Source: Thermofilaceae archaeon (lineage in GTDB: Archaea; Thermoproteota; Thermoprotei; Thermofilales; Thermofilaceae). Taken from it: a DNA stretch of 64,000 nucleotides. A program made the translations under genes and the position numbers. Where the stretch lies: NCBI GenBank assembly GCA_038731975.1, contig JAVYQJ010000001.1, positions 124,001-188,000 of the forward strand, given 5' to 3'. Within the stretch, counting starts at the first letter, position 1. The number at the start of each line of letters is the position of its first letter. Positions 49,885 to 59,167 of this stretch are shown here, piece after piece. Below the pieces are notes generated by a model that was not told where the DNA came from, did not search any database, and saw only the letters and a list, made by a program, of their open reading frames with translations.

Positions 49885-50855
49885 CCCCCTGCCACCTCCA
49901 CCAACTTTTCTAGGCGGGAGATCAGATCGTGAGCTTCGGTAGGCCATCCATATAGTTCGCGCACGAGTAGGATCACTGCCTCTGGAGCCACCACGCCTTT
50001 CTCAGTAACTATGGCGTCAACGTACCGGGGTGGTGTTACGTCGAAAAGTGGGTAGCACACGTTTAGATCCCTCCTTTTTTCGAGCCCCGGTAAGAGGCTC
50101 ACATCTCTCATCACAGGGAGTTTCACAAGCTCCCCGAAGATCGTCTCTGCAGAGAACTTGTGCGTCGTGGTAAGCACGAAGGTTCTAACTCGAGCCTCAT
50201 TAGCGGCGAGAGCGATCAACGATGTTCCCACTTTGTTCACGACAGCGCCGTTAGCCGCTATTGCTTCAGCTCCTGTTACTACCAAGTCCACTTCCTTCAT
50301 GAAGTGCCTTACCGACGAGTCCACGATAAGCTCGGTTTCGATGCCCATCTCACTCAACTCTTGCGCCAATCGAATGCCCTCACCACCGGGCCTTGATTCA
50401 GTGACGAAAGCGCGTACTCGCTTTCCCTCCGATTTCAGCCGGGAAAAGAGCATCTTTACTACTCTGCTGTAAGAGCAGGTTAACAGAGATGCGTTCTCAC
50501 GCACGCGCCGGGCGCCAAGCGCAGCAGCCAGGCTTATCGCATTTTCTATCTCTCTTCTCACAGCACTAACCCCCTCTTCAACCATCTTTGTCACCTCGCT
50601 CTTCGAAGCCCCCGTCCTCACGCCGCTCTCAATGTAGTCCAGCATTCTCTTCATCGCGTTGAACAGCATTATCGAAGTTGGCCTCCTATCAGTGACGTAC
50701 TTTAACGCCGCCAGCAAATCCTCGAGAGCCTCCCGCGTACTGGAAGCTTGCTCAAATACCTCTTGTACCGCGTGAAGAGCACGAAATGTCGCATCTGTCG
50801 AGCTATAGATCCTGAACTCTCCAATGTCTAGGAAAGCCTCATGTATTCGTGACAT
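49881..50855 (-). CDS. Ribose-1,5-bisphosphate isomerase/eIF2B-like paralogue lacking key residues
   Basis: 324 residues from ATG 50855, directly upstream of and coupled to the isomerase gene. The two proteins align along their length (NGAVVNK.GTSLIALAA is shared almost unchanged). The cysteine is kept (C127, LLTCSYS), but the catalytic aspartate is glutamate (E197, TGAEAIAANG) and the N-terminal GAGRIARAA phosphate loop is replaced. It may therefore be a regulatory partner, an eIF2B-like protein, or an enzyme with a different substrate. Tandem duplication is the simplest origin. Confidence 0.75.
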   Translation of the reverse strand: MSRIHEAFLDIGEFRIYSSTDATFRALHAVQEVFEQASSTREALEDLLAALKYVTDRRPTSIMLFNAMKRMLDYIESGVRTGASKSEVTKMVEEGVSAVRREIENAISLAAALGARRVRENASLLTCSYSRVVKMLFSRLKSEGKRVRAFVTESRPGGEGIRLAQELSEMGIETELIVDSSVRHFMKEVDLVVTGAEAIAANGAVVNKVGTSLIALAANEARVRTFVLTTTHKFSAETIFGELVKLPVMRDVSLLPGLEKRRDLNVCYPLFDVTPPRYVDAIVTEKGVVAPEAVILLVRELYGWPTEAHDLISRLEKLVEVAGG

Positions 50856-51043
50856 CAGAGGGTACTTGTAGATTCACGTCCTTAAAACCATTTCTACGGT
50901 AACGGGATATTGTTCAAAGGAGCGTTTACAGCTGCTGCATTACGTTTGGGTAGATGACAAAAAGTTTGGTGAAACGTCAGTTGGAGTACTGAAGTAAAGA
51001 GCTTGCTGCAGAGGCTTAGCAACGATCTAAATAAGTCCTTCAG
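50856..51043. other. Intergenic gap after the isomerase genes
   Basis: 188 bp between the promoter side of the isomerase-like gene and the end of trmI. It contains a TTTTAAGGAC promoter element (minus strand, about 50877-50886). Short C-box- and D-box-like words around 50950-51000 do not have guide spacing. No gene seen. Confidence 0.4.
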
Positions 51044-51814
51044 CTATGGCTTGCGGGCAAAAACTATGTAACCGGTATGACCGATCATGCGAATTTCGGG
51101 TCTAGTTTCACCCCGTTTAACCTTAAAGTTCCTTAACAGTAGTTCGACGGTTTCAACCATTATGAAACCCTTTGCAATGGCTTCGTCCACGACTCTCTCC
51201 ACCTGGTTAATTGTTGGCAGGAAGCATGTGAGCGTACCGCCACAGCGGAGCGCGCGGTGGGCATGCTCTATCACATGCCACGGGTCTGCCATATCGAGGA
51301 TCACTGCGTCAACCTCTTTCTCCTCGATACCCTCCCTGATATCCTTCTCTTTTATGACGACGTAGTCCAGGAGGCCCACGGTTGCTAGGTTCTTACGCGC
51401 GATATCGATGAACTCGCGCCTGACTTCATAAGTGTACACCGTACCTGTTGGACGTACAAAATGTGCTAAGAGAGCCGTTAGGCATCCAGAACCGGTACCT
51501 GCTTCAACGACGCGCGAACCAGGACCAATTCCACATCGTAAAATAATCAGAGCGGCATCCTTGGGGTAGATTACTTGGGTACGCCGTGTGAAACCGCGGT
51601 AGACGATATCCAGTAGAGTGGGACGAACGAGCCTGAGACGGACTCCCAGATGCGTTGTCACCTCTTCTCCATACTGCCTTCCGATGATCTCCTCAGAATC
51701 GATAATCCCCTCGTTGAAGCTGAAGCGCTTCCCTTTTGATGCCCTTACGAGGTAACTACGCTTTGCTCCGCTGAGAAGCACAAAATCCCCTTCCTTAACC
51801 AGACAGACGTCCAC
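51044..51814 (-). CDS. trmI: tRNA (adenine-N1) methyltransferase TrmI
   Basis: 256 residues from ATG 51814. Small N-terminal beta domain (about 1-75), then a Rossmann methyltransferase with EAGTGSGCLTALLAHF (about 103-118), EVRREF and DMADPWH (about 175-181). Archaeal TrmI methylates A57 and A58 in the T loop, via 1-methyladenosine and 1-methylinosine, and stabilises tRNA at high temperature. It is divergent from the rpl7ae gene. Confidence 0.92.
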   Translation of the reverse strand: MDVCLVKEGDFVLLSGAKRSYLVRASKGKRFSFNEGIIDSEEIIGRQYGEEVTTHLGVRLRLVRPTLLDIVYRGFTRRTQVIYPKDAALIILRCGIGPGSRVVEAGTGSGCLTALLAHFVRPTGTVYTYEVRREFIDIARKNLATVGLLDYVVIKEKDIREGIEEKEVDAVILDMADPWHVIEHAHRALRCGGTLTCFLPTINQVERVVDEAIAKGFIMVETVELLLRNFKVKRGETRPEIRMIGHTGYIVFARKP

Positions 51815-51954
51815 GGGACTGAGGAGAGGGGCGCAGTTATTTTCTTACCTTAGGGTGCTGGTACTTTAGGTAATATTGCCTGCTACTCTTAGAAGAGTTT
51901 AAAAGGAGAGGAGCTGCACCCCATTTGAAAGATGAGCGATGAGGGGTGAGCGAT

Positions 51955-52347
51955 ATGTCGGGTGAGAAGCCGTTTTACGTGAGGTTTGAAGTTCCACCAG
52001 AACTGGCTGAGAAAGCTTACGAAGCTATTCGCATGGCAGCGGAGCGCGGAGGAGTGATTAAGAAGGGAACCAATGAAACAACAAAAGCTGTTGAAAGAGG
52101 TCTTGCTAAGCTAGTATTGATCGCAGAGGATGTTGATCCCCCGGAGATTGTAGCACATCTACCGCTTCTTTGCGAGGAAAAGGGAGTACCCTATGTATAC
52201 GTTCCATCGAAAGCCAAGCTTGGAGCTGCATGTGGGCTTCGGGTAGCAGCTGCATCCGCGTGCATAATTGAGCCAGGCGAAGCGGCCGCCCTTATGAACG
52301 AGGTAATTAAAGCCGTCAACGAAATAAAAAGTAAAAAGACTGCTTAG
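51955..52347 (+). CDS. rpl7ae: 50S ribosomal protein L7Ae
   Basis: 130 residues from ATG 51955, preceded at five bases by GGGGTGA; GTG 51946 would leave no spacing for it. K-turn-binding fold with [18 protein letters not shown] (about 38-55), [16 protein letters not shown] and [14 protein letters not shown]7Ae is a ribosomal protein, a core protein of box C/D and H/ACA RNPs, and a subunit of archaeal RNase P. A GTTTAAAAG TATA box (51897-51905) precedes it. Fibrillarin and Nop5 at the right edge complete the C/D set. Confidence 0.95.
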   Translation: MSGEKPFYVRFEVPPELAEKAYEAIRMAAERGGVIKKGTNETTKAVERGLAKLVLIAEDVDPPEIVAHLPLLCEEKGVPYVYVPSKAKLGAACGLRVAAASACIIEPGEAAALMNEVIKAVNEIKSKKTA

Positions 52348-52402
52348 GCAGAGCTGAAATCGCTACCGAAATACTGATAAAGCTTTCTCTTGGGTGTGTG
52401 GT

Positions 52403-52648
52403 ATGAGCTCAAAGCAAAAATACGCTCAGCCGGCTGACCTTTGGAGTGACGCTACTCCAGCGGAGGTAATCCAGATTGTAGGCAGGACAGGGGTGACCGG
52501 AGAGGTAACGCAAGTCAGGGTTAGAGTACTCGAGGGGCCCGATAAAGGGAGAATACTTACTAGAAATGTAAAAGGCCCGGTTAGGCTGGGCGATATAGTT
52601 CTCCTGCGAGAGACAGAGCGTGAGGCTAGGAAGATTACAGCGAGGTAA
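52403..52648 (+). CDS. rps28e: 30S ribosomal protein S28e
   Basis: 81 residues from ATG 52403. OB-fold with [20 protein letters not shown] (split here, about 20-39), [20 protein letters not shown] and the C-terminal TEREARKI, typical of S28e. ATAAAGC near 52375 suggests a leaderless start at the chosen ATG. It follows L7Ae by 55 bp in the order common in archaea. Confidence 0.95.
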   Translation: MSSKQKYAQPADLWSDATPAEVIQIVGRTGVTGEVTQVRVRVLEGPDKGRILTRNVKGPVRLGDIVLLRETEREARKITAR

Positions 52649-52764
52649 GTTCGTCGTAGTAATAGCATAACTCTACTTCAGTACTTTCAACGCATTATCA
52701 ACGTAAGTTCTTTCAATACTTCATAGCAAGGGGATAACACTCACTACAGTGAGAGAGACAGACC

Positions 52765-53319
52765 ATGGTCGCCAGCGAATTATCAAAAACTTTGGTCATG
52801 GCGGATGCGCAGGTCCCAGTCGTGGTGGTAAGTGATGCTAAAGTACCCGTTAAAACCAGCTCGGGAGAGCAGTTGCTGAGAAAGGGCGCGCGCCTAGATC
52901 TTTCGCTGCGCGAAGCGCTTCCTCTCATAAAAAAGGGGGTGCTCGCGCTCGACCCTGAGAGACTCTACAGCTGGCAGGAACTCAACAAAATACGATGGAT
53001 AGAAAGCAGAGATCTCTCAGCTCCCCAACAGCTAGCTGGTGATTTCTATCTAAAGGCTCGATTGACTGTGCAACTCTTAGAGAAGAGCTCTGAGGGGAGC
53101 AAAAAGGCAGATGCTGCCAAAGCCATGCTGGTAGACATCGTGAGGCTTCGACTACAGAAAATCCTAAGAGCTGTTCTGGTTAACCCGGAGTTTAGCAGAG
53201 ATTTTGCTGAGAGATTGACGATAGAGGAGCGTGCTCTCTACGCGTGCCTCTGCAAGGTGGTGAGCGATTGGTATTCCTCGATGAAGCAGTTTTTGGAAAG
53301 GGGTGATCCGCTTGGTTGA
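52765..53319 (+). CDS. gins23: GINS complex subunit Gins23
   Basis: 184 residues from ATG 52765. A beta-rich B domain (about 15-65) precedes a helical A domain (about 85-175), the order of the Psf2/Psf3-type subunit, whereas Gins51 has the reverse. GINS links the MCM helicase to primase and polymerase at the fork. It overlaps mcm by 17 bp. A gins23-mcm pair is also known in Sulfolobus, which supports the assignment. Confidence 0.82.
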   Translation: MVASELSKTLVMADAQVPVVVVSDAKVPVKTSSGEQLLRKGARLDLSLREALPLIKKGVLALDPERLYSWQELNKIRWIESRDLSAPQQLAGDFYLKARLTVQLLEKSSEGSKKADAAKAMLVDIVRLRLQKILRAVLVNPEFSRDFAERLTIEERALYACLCKVVSDWYSSMKQFLERGDPLG

Positions 53320-55408
53320 AAGCTTAACCATCGTTGAAGGAGTTAACTTGTCAGAGAGGTTCGCGGAGTTCTTCCGTTCGTTTAAGGATGAAAAGGGTGA
53401 TTACAAGTACAGGGCTCGAATAGCTAGGATGGCCCTTGAAGGGAGTTTGTCGCTAATCGTTGACTTCGACGATCTCCTCTCGTTTGACCCCTCACTAGCT
53501 GAAAGGCTTGTAGAGAACCCGCGTCTGACAATCAAAGCCGCGGTTGATGGCTTAAAGGAGGTGATGAAGGTTGAAAACGCTGAGTACTTAACGCGCGTAA
53601 CTGATCTCTTCGTTAGGATTCGTAGGTTACCCGAGAGCCTTAAAGTACCGATCAGGAAGGCCAGGGCTACCCATCTTGGCAAGCTAATCGCCATAGAGGG
53701 GATAGTGACCAAGCTCTCCCCTGTCAAGCAACTTCTCTTGGAGGCCGTGTACCGCTGTAGGGAGTGCGGTGAGGAGGTCACTATAGTTCAAACCGGCGAA
53801 AAGCTCGAAAAACCGGTTCAGTGCCCGAGCTGCGCGGCCAGTGGTCAGAAAAGAGGAAGTTTTGAATTGGTTCTAGAGAAGTGCAAGTTTATTGACTGGC
53901 AAAGGTTCGTGCTGCAGGAGAGACCTGAAGAGCTTCCTTCAGGGCAACTTCCCCGTTCTATCGAGGTAGTGGCTTCTCATGATTTAGTGGACATCGTCAG
54001 GCCGGGAGATCGCGCTATTGTAACCGGTATTCTGGCCGTGGCTCCTGAACGAGGTTTAAAAGGTCAACCTCCGATCTTCCAGATGTACCTAGAGGCGAAT
54101 AACGTAGAAGTCGCATCGAAGGAAGACCTTGACGTGGAGATTACACCAGAGGATGAGAAAAGGATTCTGGAATTATCGAGGCGGAGCGACATCCGCGACC
54201 TCATCGTGAACTCCATTGCCCCTTCAATCTATGGTTACAAAGAGGTGAAGAAGGCCATCGCGCTTCTTCTATTCGGCGGCGTCCCGAAACTGCACCCCGA
54301 CGGTGTTAGAGTGAGGGGGGATATCCACATACTACTGATCGGTGATCCTGGGACTGCGAAATCTCAGCTCCTGAGGTATGTGGCGTCGATCGCCCCGCGA
54401 GGCATATACACGAGTGGGAAAGGGTCCACCGCTGCTGGACTGACGGCGGCGGTCGTGAGAGAGAAAGCGTCGGGCGACTTCTACCTGGAGGCGGGCGCGC
54501 TAGTGATAGCAGACGGCGGTATCGCGTGTATCGACGAGTTCGACAAGATGGACCCCAAGGATAGGGTCAGCATTCACGAAGCGATGGAGCAGCAGACCGT
54601 TAGCATTGCTAAGGCCGGCATCGTCGCCACCCTTAATGCGCGAGCATCCGTTCTTGCAGCCGCAAATCCCGCCTTTGGCCGCTACTTGCACGGGAGACCG
54701 GTGACGGAGAACATAGACCTTCCGCCCACGATTCTCTCACGCTTTGACCTAATTTTCGTGATCACGGATGTACCAAATGCGGAGCGGGATAGAGCTTTGG
54801 CGGAGTACGTGCTGGACTTTCACAGGCAGCACTATCCAGAATCTCTCGAGTATGTCCTTCCAAGAGACCTACTAAGGAAGTACATAGCGTACGCGAGGAG
54901 GTACGTCAAGCCCAGGCTGACGGATGAGGCGAAATCGAAGGTGATTAGCTTCTACGTGGAGATGCGGTCGAAAAGCCAAGGGGCAGATTCTCCCATTGCG
55001 ATCACGCCGAGGCAGCTCGAGGCATTGATTAGGCTGGCTGAAGCTCACGCGAAGATGGCTTTGAGCGACGTTGTTACAGAGAAGGATGCGGAAGCAGCTA
55101 TAGAGCTGATGATGGTGTTCCTGAGGAGTGTCGGATATGATGTGGAAACGAAAACTTTCGACATCGATCTTGTCATGACCGGGCAACCAAAGTCTCAAAG
55201 AGATAAGGTTTTGCATGTCATCAAGCTTCTCAGGGAGATGGTCGAGGAGGCGGGAGGAGAGGCTGTAAAGCGCGAAGATTTCATTGCGAGAGCCGTTGAG
55301 AAGGGGCTGGAGGAGCAGTTCGTGAGGAAAGTCCTCGAGAGGCTTTACAACAGCGGGGAGATTATAGAGCCAAAGCCAGGCTACATACTGCTCTTGCGCA
55401 CGGGGTAG
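53303..55408 (+). CDS. mcm: Replicative DNA helicase MCM
   Basis: 701 residues from GTG 53303; TTG 53312 is an alternative. N-terminal domain with zinc cysteines CRECGEE and CPSCAAS (about 153-178), AAA+ core with Walker A GDPGTAKSQ (near 346), Walker B CIDEFDKMD (near 408) and arginine finger LSRFDL (near 476), and a C-terminal winged helix. No intein. It is followed after 4 bp by hel308. Confidence 0.96.
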   Translation: MIRLVESLTIVEGVNLSERFAEFFRSFKDEKGDYKYRARIARMALEGSLSLIVDFDDLLSFDPSLAERLVENPRLTIKAAVDGLKEVMKVENAEYLTRVTDLFVRIRRLPESLKVPIRKARATHLGKLIAIEGIVTKLSPVKQLLLEAVYRCRECGEEVTIVQTGEKLEKPVQCPSCAASGQKRGSFELVLEKCKFIDWQRFVLQERPEELPSGQLPRSIEVVASHDLVDIVRPGDRAIVTGILAVAPERGLKGQPPIFQMYLEANNVEVASKEDLDVEITPEDEKRILELSRRSDIRDLIVNSIAPSIYGYKEVKKAIALLLFGGVPKLHPDGVRVRGDIHILLIGDPGTAKSQLLRYVASIAPRGIYTSGKGSTAAGLTAAVVREKASGDFYLEAGALVIADGGIACIDEFDKMDPKDRVSIHEAMEQQTVSIAKAGIVATLNARASVLAAANPAFGRYLHGRPVTENIDLPPTILSRFDLIFVITDVPNAERDRALAEYVLDFHRQHYPESLEYVLPRDLLRKYIAYARRYVKPRLTDEAKSKVISFYVEMRSKSQGADSPIAITPRQLEALIRLAEAHAKMALSDVVTEKDAEAAIELMMVFLRSVGYDVETKTFDIDLVMTGQPKSQRDKVLHVIKLLREMVEEAGGEAVKREDFIARAVEKGLEEQFVRKVLERLYNSGEIIEPKPGYILLLRTG

Positions 55409-55412
55409 ATTA

Positions 55413-57599
55413 ATGAGGATTGAGGAGCTCAATTTACCCCCCAGTATCATAGAGGCGCTATCCAAGCAGGGCGTCGTGGAGCTCTTTCCTCCTCAGCAGC
55501 TAGCGGTAAGAGCCGGTTTACTTGAAGGTGCGAGCCTTGTTGTCGCCGCTCCTACAGCGTCGGGAAAAACCTTGATAGCCGTGCTGGCGGCTGCAAAGCA
55601 CTTGACGAGTGAGGCAGGCAAAGTACTTTACCTTACGCCACTCCGCTCGCTCGCTTCCGAGAAGTACGAAGATTTCTCAAGCTTTTTTGAGCCGCTCGGT
55701 TTTAAGGTGGCTCTAAGCATCGGCGATTACGACTCTACTGACGAGTGGTTAGGGCGCTACAACGTCATCGTAACGACAAATGAGAAGGCTGACAGTCTGC
55801 TGAGGCATCGAGCGCCGTGGCTTAGGGAAGTATCGCTCGTGGTAGCTGATGAAATACACCTGGTCGGGGAAGCGAATCGCGGCCCCACACTCGAGCTTCT
55901 TCTTTCCCGCATAAGGAGGGTTGTACCCAACGCGCAATTGCTAGGTTTGAGTGCCACGATAAGAAACGTGGAAGAAATAGCCAATTGGCTGAGCGCAAAG
56001 CCTGTGGTATGCGATTGGAGGCCAGTTCCCCTCAAAGAAGGTGTATACTACGACGGTATGATAGAGTTCTCCGATGGGTCGTCGAGGAGCGTTGATTGCA
56101 GATTCGAGGAACCACTTCTCGATTTAACTGAAGACACACTCAGAGAAGGGGGACAAGTGTTGATATTCAACTTCAGAAGGCGAGGCGCCGTCAATACGGC
56201 TTCCCGACTAGCAGTTCCCGTCGAGAAGTTTCTGAGCAGATCTGAAAGGCAGAGGTTACAAGCGTTGTGCTCCCAGCTCCTCTCACGGGAACGGAATGTA
56301 GTGACTGAGAAGCTCGTCTCAGTCATGGCTAGGGGGGTTGCCTTCCATCATGCTGGTTTAAGCCACCCTGTCAGGAAAATGATAGAGGATGCCTTCCGAA
56401 GCAATCTTCTGAAGGTCGTTGTAGCTACACCTACGCTTGCAGCCGGCGTCAATCTGCCGGCCAGGCGTGTAATAATAGCGGATAGGCACAGGTACAATGT
56501 AGAGCTCGGTGTCTACGAGGAAATCAGCGTGATGGAGTACAAGCAGATGGCTGGGAGAGCTGGTCGGCCAAAATACGACAAGGTCGGCGAGGCAGTACTG
56601 ATAGCCCGCACTTTAGATGAGGCGGAGTACCTGATGGAAGAGTACGTGAAGGCTCAACCAGAGCGGGTAACGTCTAAACTGTCGTCTGAACGCGCGCTCA
56701 GGAGCCAGATCCTAGCGGAAGTGGCCAGCGGTCTGGCGTCAAGCGTGCATGAGTTGAGAAAGACCCTAAGCATTACCCTTTTCGCTGTCCAGGGGGATGT
56801 AAACTACCTTCTAAGGCTTGCTGAAAGTGCGCTGAAGGAGCTGAAAAGAGAGGGTTTTGTGGAAGCATCGGACAACAAGCTGGAAGCAACTCCATTAGGG
56901 CGTCGTGTGGCCGAGTTATACCTCGATCCTCGCACGGCCAGTCTGGTGATTAAGTACCTCTCAAGTGGCAGGGCTCTATCTGATCTAGCTTACTTGCATC
57001 TGCTGGCCCTCACACCCGATATGCCGAAAATGTACCTCAGGAAAGGTGACAGAGAATGGCTTGAAGAGTTTGTAGAGCAGAAAGTATCAGATCTTTTAGT
57101 GCCACCACCGGAGGATCCCGATGAGTACGAGATGTTCCTAGCTGAGGTTAAGGTAGCGGCGCTCTTGCTTGAATGGATAGAGGAAAAGCCCGATGACTAC
57201 CTCTATGATAAGTACGATGTAGGGCCTGGGGACCTCTACGCGATTACACAGACGGCTGAGTGGCTAACTTACGCAGCGTCCGAACTTTCAAAGCTTCTAG
57301 GATACATGAATCACTACAAGGAGCTAGCTTTACTCAGGGAGCGGATCAGGCATGGCGTGAAACCAGAGCTTTTGGAGCTTACGAGCATCAAAGGTATTGG
57401 ACGGGTTAGGGCTCGTGCCCTGTACTCTCGTGGCTACAGGAGCTTGGCCGATATTGCCAGAGCTACGGAGAGCGAACTAGCGGAGGTTCCCGGCATAGGC
57501 CCCACTTTAGCGAAGAGGTTGAAAGAGGCCGTGACAAGCGGGAGATTAGTTCTCGAGCAGGATTACGCGGGTCGAGTCGGGCTAGATCAGTACTTTTAA
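55413..57599 (+). CDS. hel308: Hel308 (HelQ-type) DNA helicase
   Basis: 728 residues from ATG 55413. Superfamily 2 3'-5' helicase: Q-motif FPPQQ (about 26-30), Walker A APTASGKT (about 46-53), DEIH (about 146-149), and QMAGRAGRP (motif VI, near 386). A winged helix, ratchet and C-terminal helix-hairpin-helix (IKGIGRVRARALYSRGY and EVPGIGPTLAKRL) complete the Hel308 layout. It acts on stalled forks. Its position 4 bp behind mcm supports coupling of repair to replication. Confidence 0.93.
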   Translation: MRIEELNLPPSIIEALSKQGVVELFPPQQLAVRAGLLEGASLVVAAPTASGKTLIAVLAAAKHLTSEAGKVLYLTPLRSLASEKYEDFSSFFEPLGFKVALSIGDYDSTDEWLGRYNVIVTTNEKADSLLRHRAPWLREVSLVVADEIHLVGEANRGPTLELLLSRIRRVVPNAQLLGLSATIRNVEEIANWLSAKPVVCDWRPVPLKEGVYYDGMIEFSDGSSRSVDCRFEEPLLDLTEDTLREGGQVLIFNFRRRGAVNTASRLAVPVEKFLSRSERQRLQALCSQLLSRERNVVTEKLVSVMARGVAFHHAGLSHPVRKMIEDAFRSNLLKVVVATPTLAAGVNLPARRVIIADRHRYNVELGVYEEISVMEYKQMAGRAGRPKYDKVGEAVLIARTLDEAEYLMEEYVKAQPERVTSKLSSERALRSQILAEVASGLASSVHELRKTLSITLFAVQGDVNYLLRLAESALKELKREGFVEASDNKLEATPLGRRVAELYLDPRTASLVIKYLSSGRALSDLAYLHLLALTPDMPKMYLRKGDREWLEEFVEQKVSDLLVPPPEDPDEYEMFLAEVKVAALLLEWIEEKPDDYLYDKYDVGPGDLYAITQTAEWLTYAASELSKLLGYMNHYKELALLRERIRHGVKPELLELTSIKGIGRVRARALYSRGYRSLADIARATESELAEVPGIGPTLAKRLKEAVTSGRLVLEQDYAGRVGLDQYF

Positions 57600-57624
57600 G
57601 TTCTGTCTCTGCTCGGTTTGAGAT

Positions 57625-58590
57625 GTGGATAAGCTAAGGGTGGTGGATCTCTTCTGCGGCGCTGGAGGCTTCGCAAGGGGTTTCAAAGACGAGGGATTCG
57701 AAATCGCCTTAGGCGTGGACAACGTGGAAGTCGTCGCTAAAACCTTCAAGGCAAACTTTCCGAGTGCTGAGGTCTTAGTCGAAGATGTTGGGAGCCTTAG
57801 GAGCGAGGATCTCGCGTCCCTCGTGGGGGACGTTGACGTGGTTATCGGTAGTCCGCCGTGCGAACCTTTCACCGGAGCCAACCCAATGCGTAAGCCTAAC
57901 CCCATCGATAGGCTATACGAGGATCCTATCGGCAGGCTGGTCCTCCACTTCGTCAGGATAGTGGGCGACTTAAAACCAAGGATTTTCGTGATGGAGAACG
58001 TCCCAGCATTGATCGAGGGTCCCCTTCGAGGAGCTCTACGGAAGGAGTTTGCCCGAGTTGGTTACCCAGAGGTTTACTTTAACCTGCTTAAAGCTGAGGA
58101 TTACGGGACTCCTTCACACAGGCTCAGACTGTTCGTTTCTAACATACGTATTAAGCCGAGCCCGTTACATAAGCGTGTAACAGTAATCGAAGCGATTGGG
58201 GACCTCCCCCCGCCGCAGGCCCCGCATAACGTGCAGAATCACGAACTAGTCCCCCTCTCTCCGAGAAAACAGAGGAGGATTGCGAAATTGAAATGGGGCG
58301 AAGCGTTAATACGCTACGCAGGTGCAAACGGGAGGATCCTCCTCAATTACGTCCGTTTACACCCGTACCATCTCGCCCCGACAGTAATGGGGTCCTCACG
58401 CTTTGTCCATCCCTTCGAGGACAGGCTTTTGACCGTTCGAGAGCAAGCCAGGCTGATGGGTTTCCCGGATGATCACATCTTCCTTGGCAGCCGTGATCTG
58501 CAGTTCGATCAGGTGGGTGAAGCGGTCCCTCCACCCTTAAGCAGAGCGATAGCGCGGGAAGTTAAGAAAGCTCTAGAGATGGGAGAGTAA
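57625..58590 (+). CDS. DNA (cytosine-5) methyltransferase, orphan
   Basis: 321 residues from GTG 57625. All main C5-methylase motifs are in order: I VDLFCGAGG (7-15), IV GSPPCEPF with catalytic C79 (75-82), VI ENV (124-126), VIII HRLRLF (165-170), a short target-recognition region, IX REQARLMGFPD, and X QVGEAVPPP. The motif IV Gln that usually follows the Cys is Glu here. No restriction endonuclase or specificity gene is nearby. The gene follows hel308 by 26 bp in the replication/repair run. Cytosine-5 methylation is unusual in hyperthermophiles because 5-methylcytosine deaminates rapidly to thymine. Confidence 0.88.
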   Translation: MDKLRVVDLFCGAGGFARGFKDEGFEIALGVDNVEVVAKTFKANFPSAEVLVEDVGSLRSEDLASLVGDVDVVIGSPPCEPFTGANPMRKPNPIDRLYEDPIGRLVLHFVRIVGDLKPRIFVMENVPALIEGPLRGALRKEFARVGYPEVYFNLLKAEDYGTPSHRLRLFVSNIRIKPSPLHKRVTVIEAIGDLPPPQAPHNVQNHELVPLSPRKQRRIAKLKWGEALIRYAGANGRILLNYVRLHPYHLAPTVMGSSRFVHPFEDRLLTVREQARLMGFPDDHIFLGSRDLQFDQVGEAVPPPLSRAIAREVKKALEMGE

Positions 58591-58620
58591 GGCAACTTTA
58601 AAGGGAAGCTGATACACAGC

Positions 58621-59136
58621 TTGCGCGTGGCTGAGCTGTCGGGCGTTGAAGTGCTTCCTGTCCTTCACAACGCCTACTCGCAGCAAAGGGTCGTCGAAGC
58701 AGCACGTGTCGTGTACGGGTTGGGGTACCACGTGTTCATCGTCACGAAAGCAAGTGGTAGCGCAGCTCAAGCAGGTGTTCCAGAGGCTCAGAAGCTGGCG
58801 TTGAAGATGGGGAGAACCTTCATGTGCCTTCCCGATTTACCCGACGCGATTGAGGTGCTGAAGCCTAATATGGTCCTCTTGTTTGTGCCGAAGAAGTACG
58901 CACAGAAGCCCCTTTCGGAAGTCGTTAATACAGCGGCTGGCAGGCTTCTTGCAGTTTTTGGAGGGTCTGACCCCGGTTTATCGAAGAAGGAGCTGGAAAT
59001 GGGAATTGCTGTGTACCCTGACGGTATTGAGGAAGACGTTGGATCCACGGGAATGGTAGCTATCGCTCTTTATTTGCTCCGCTCGGTATCAAAGCTCCAT
59101 CATAGGATGATGAGCGAGACTCTACGCCGAATTTAG
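58621..59136 (+). CDS. DUF2122 (RecB-like putative nuclease) protein
   Basis: 171 residues; TTG at 58621 is the first start in frame. Rossmann-like alpha/beta pattern with VEAARVVYGLGYHVFIVTKA (split, about 21-42), ASGSAAQAGVPEAQKLALKM and FGGSDPGLSKKEL. These segments resemble the archaeal DUF2122 family annotated as RecB-like nuclease or SPOUT-like, whose activity is unproven. It lies 30 bp behind the methyltransferase in the same direction and may be in its transcript. Confidence 0.6.
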   Translation: MRVAELSGVEVLPVLHNAYSQQRVVEAARVVYGLGYHVFIVTKASGSAAQAGVPEAQKLALKMGRTFMCLPDLPDAIEVLKPNMVLLFVPKKYAQKPLSEVVNTAAGRLLAVFGGSDPGLSKKELEMGIAVYPDGIEEDVGSTGMVAIALYLLRSVSKLHHRMMSETLRRI

Positions 59137-59167
59137 AGCGAAGCAAGAAAAGCTTCACAACCCTCTG

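Noticed and set aside
50940-51000. Box C/D sRNA candidate between isomerase-like gene and trmI
   Set aside because: C box is imperfect and spacing to the CTGA word is wrong.
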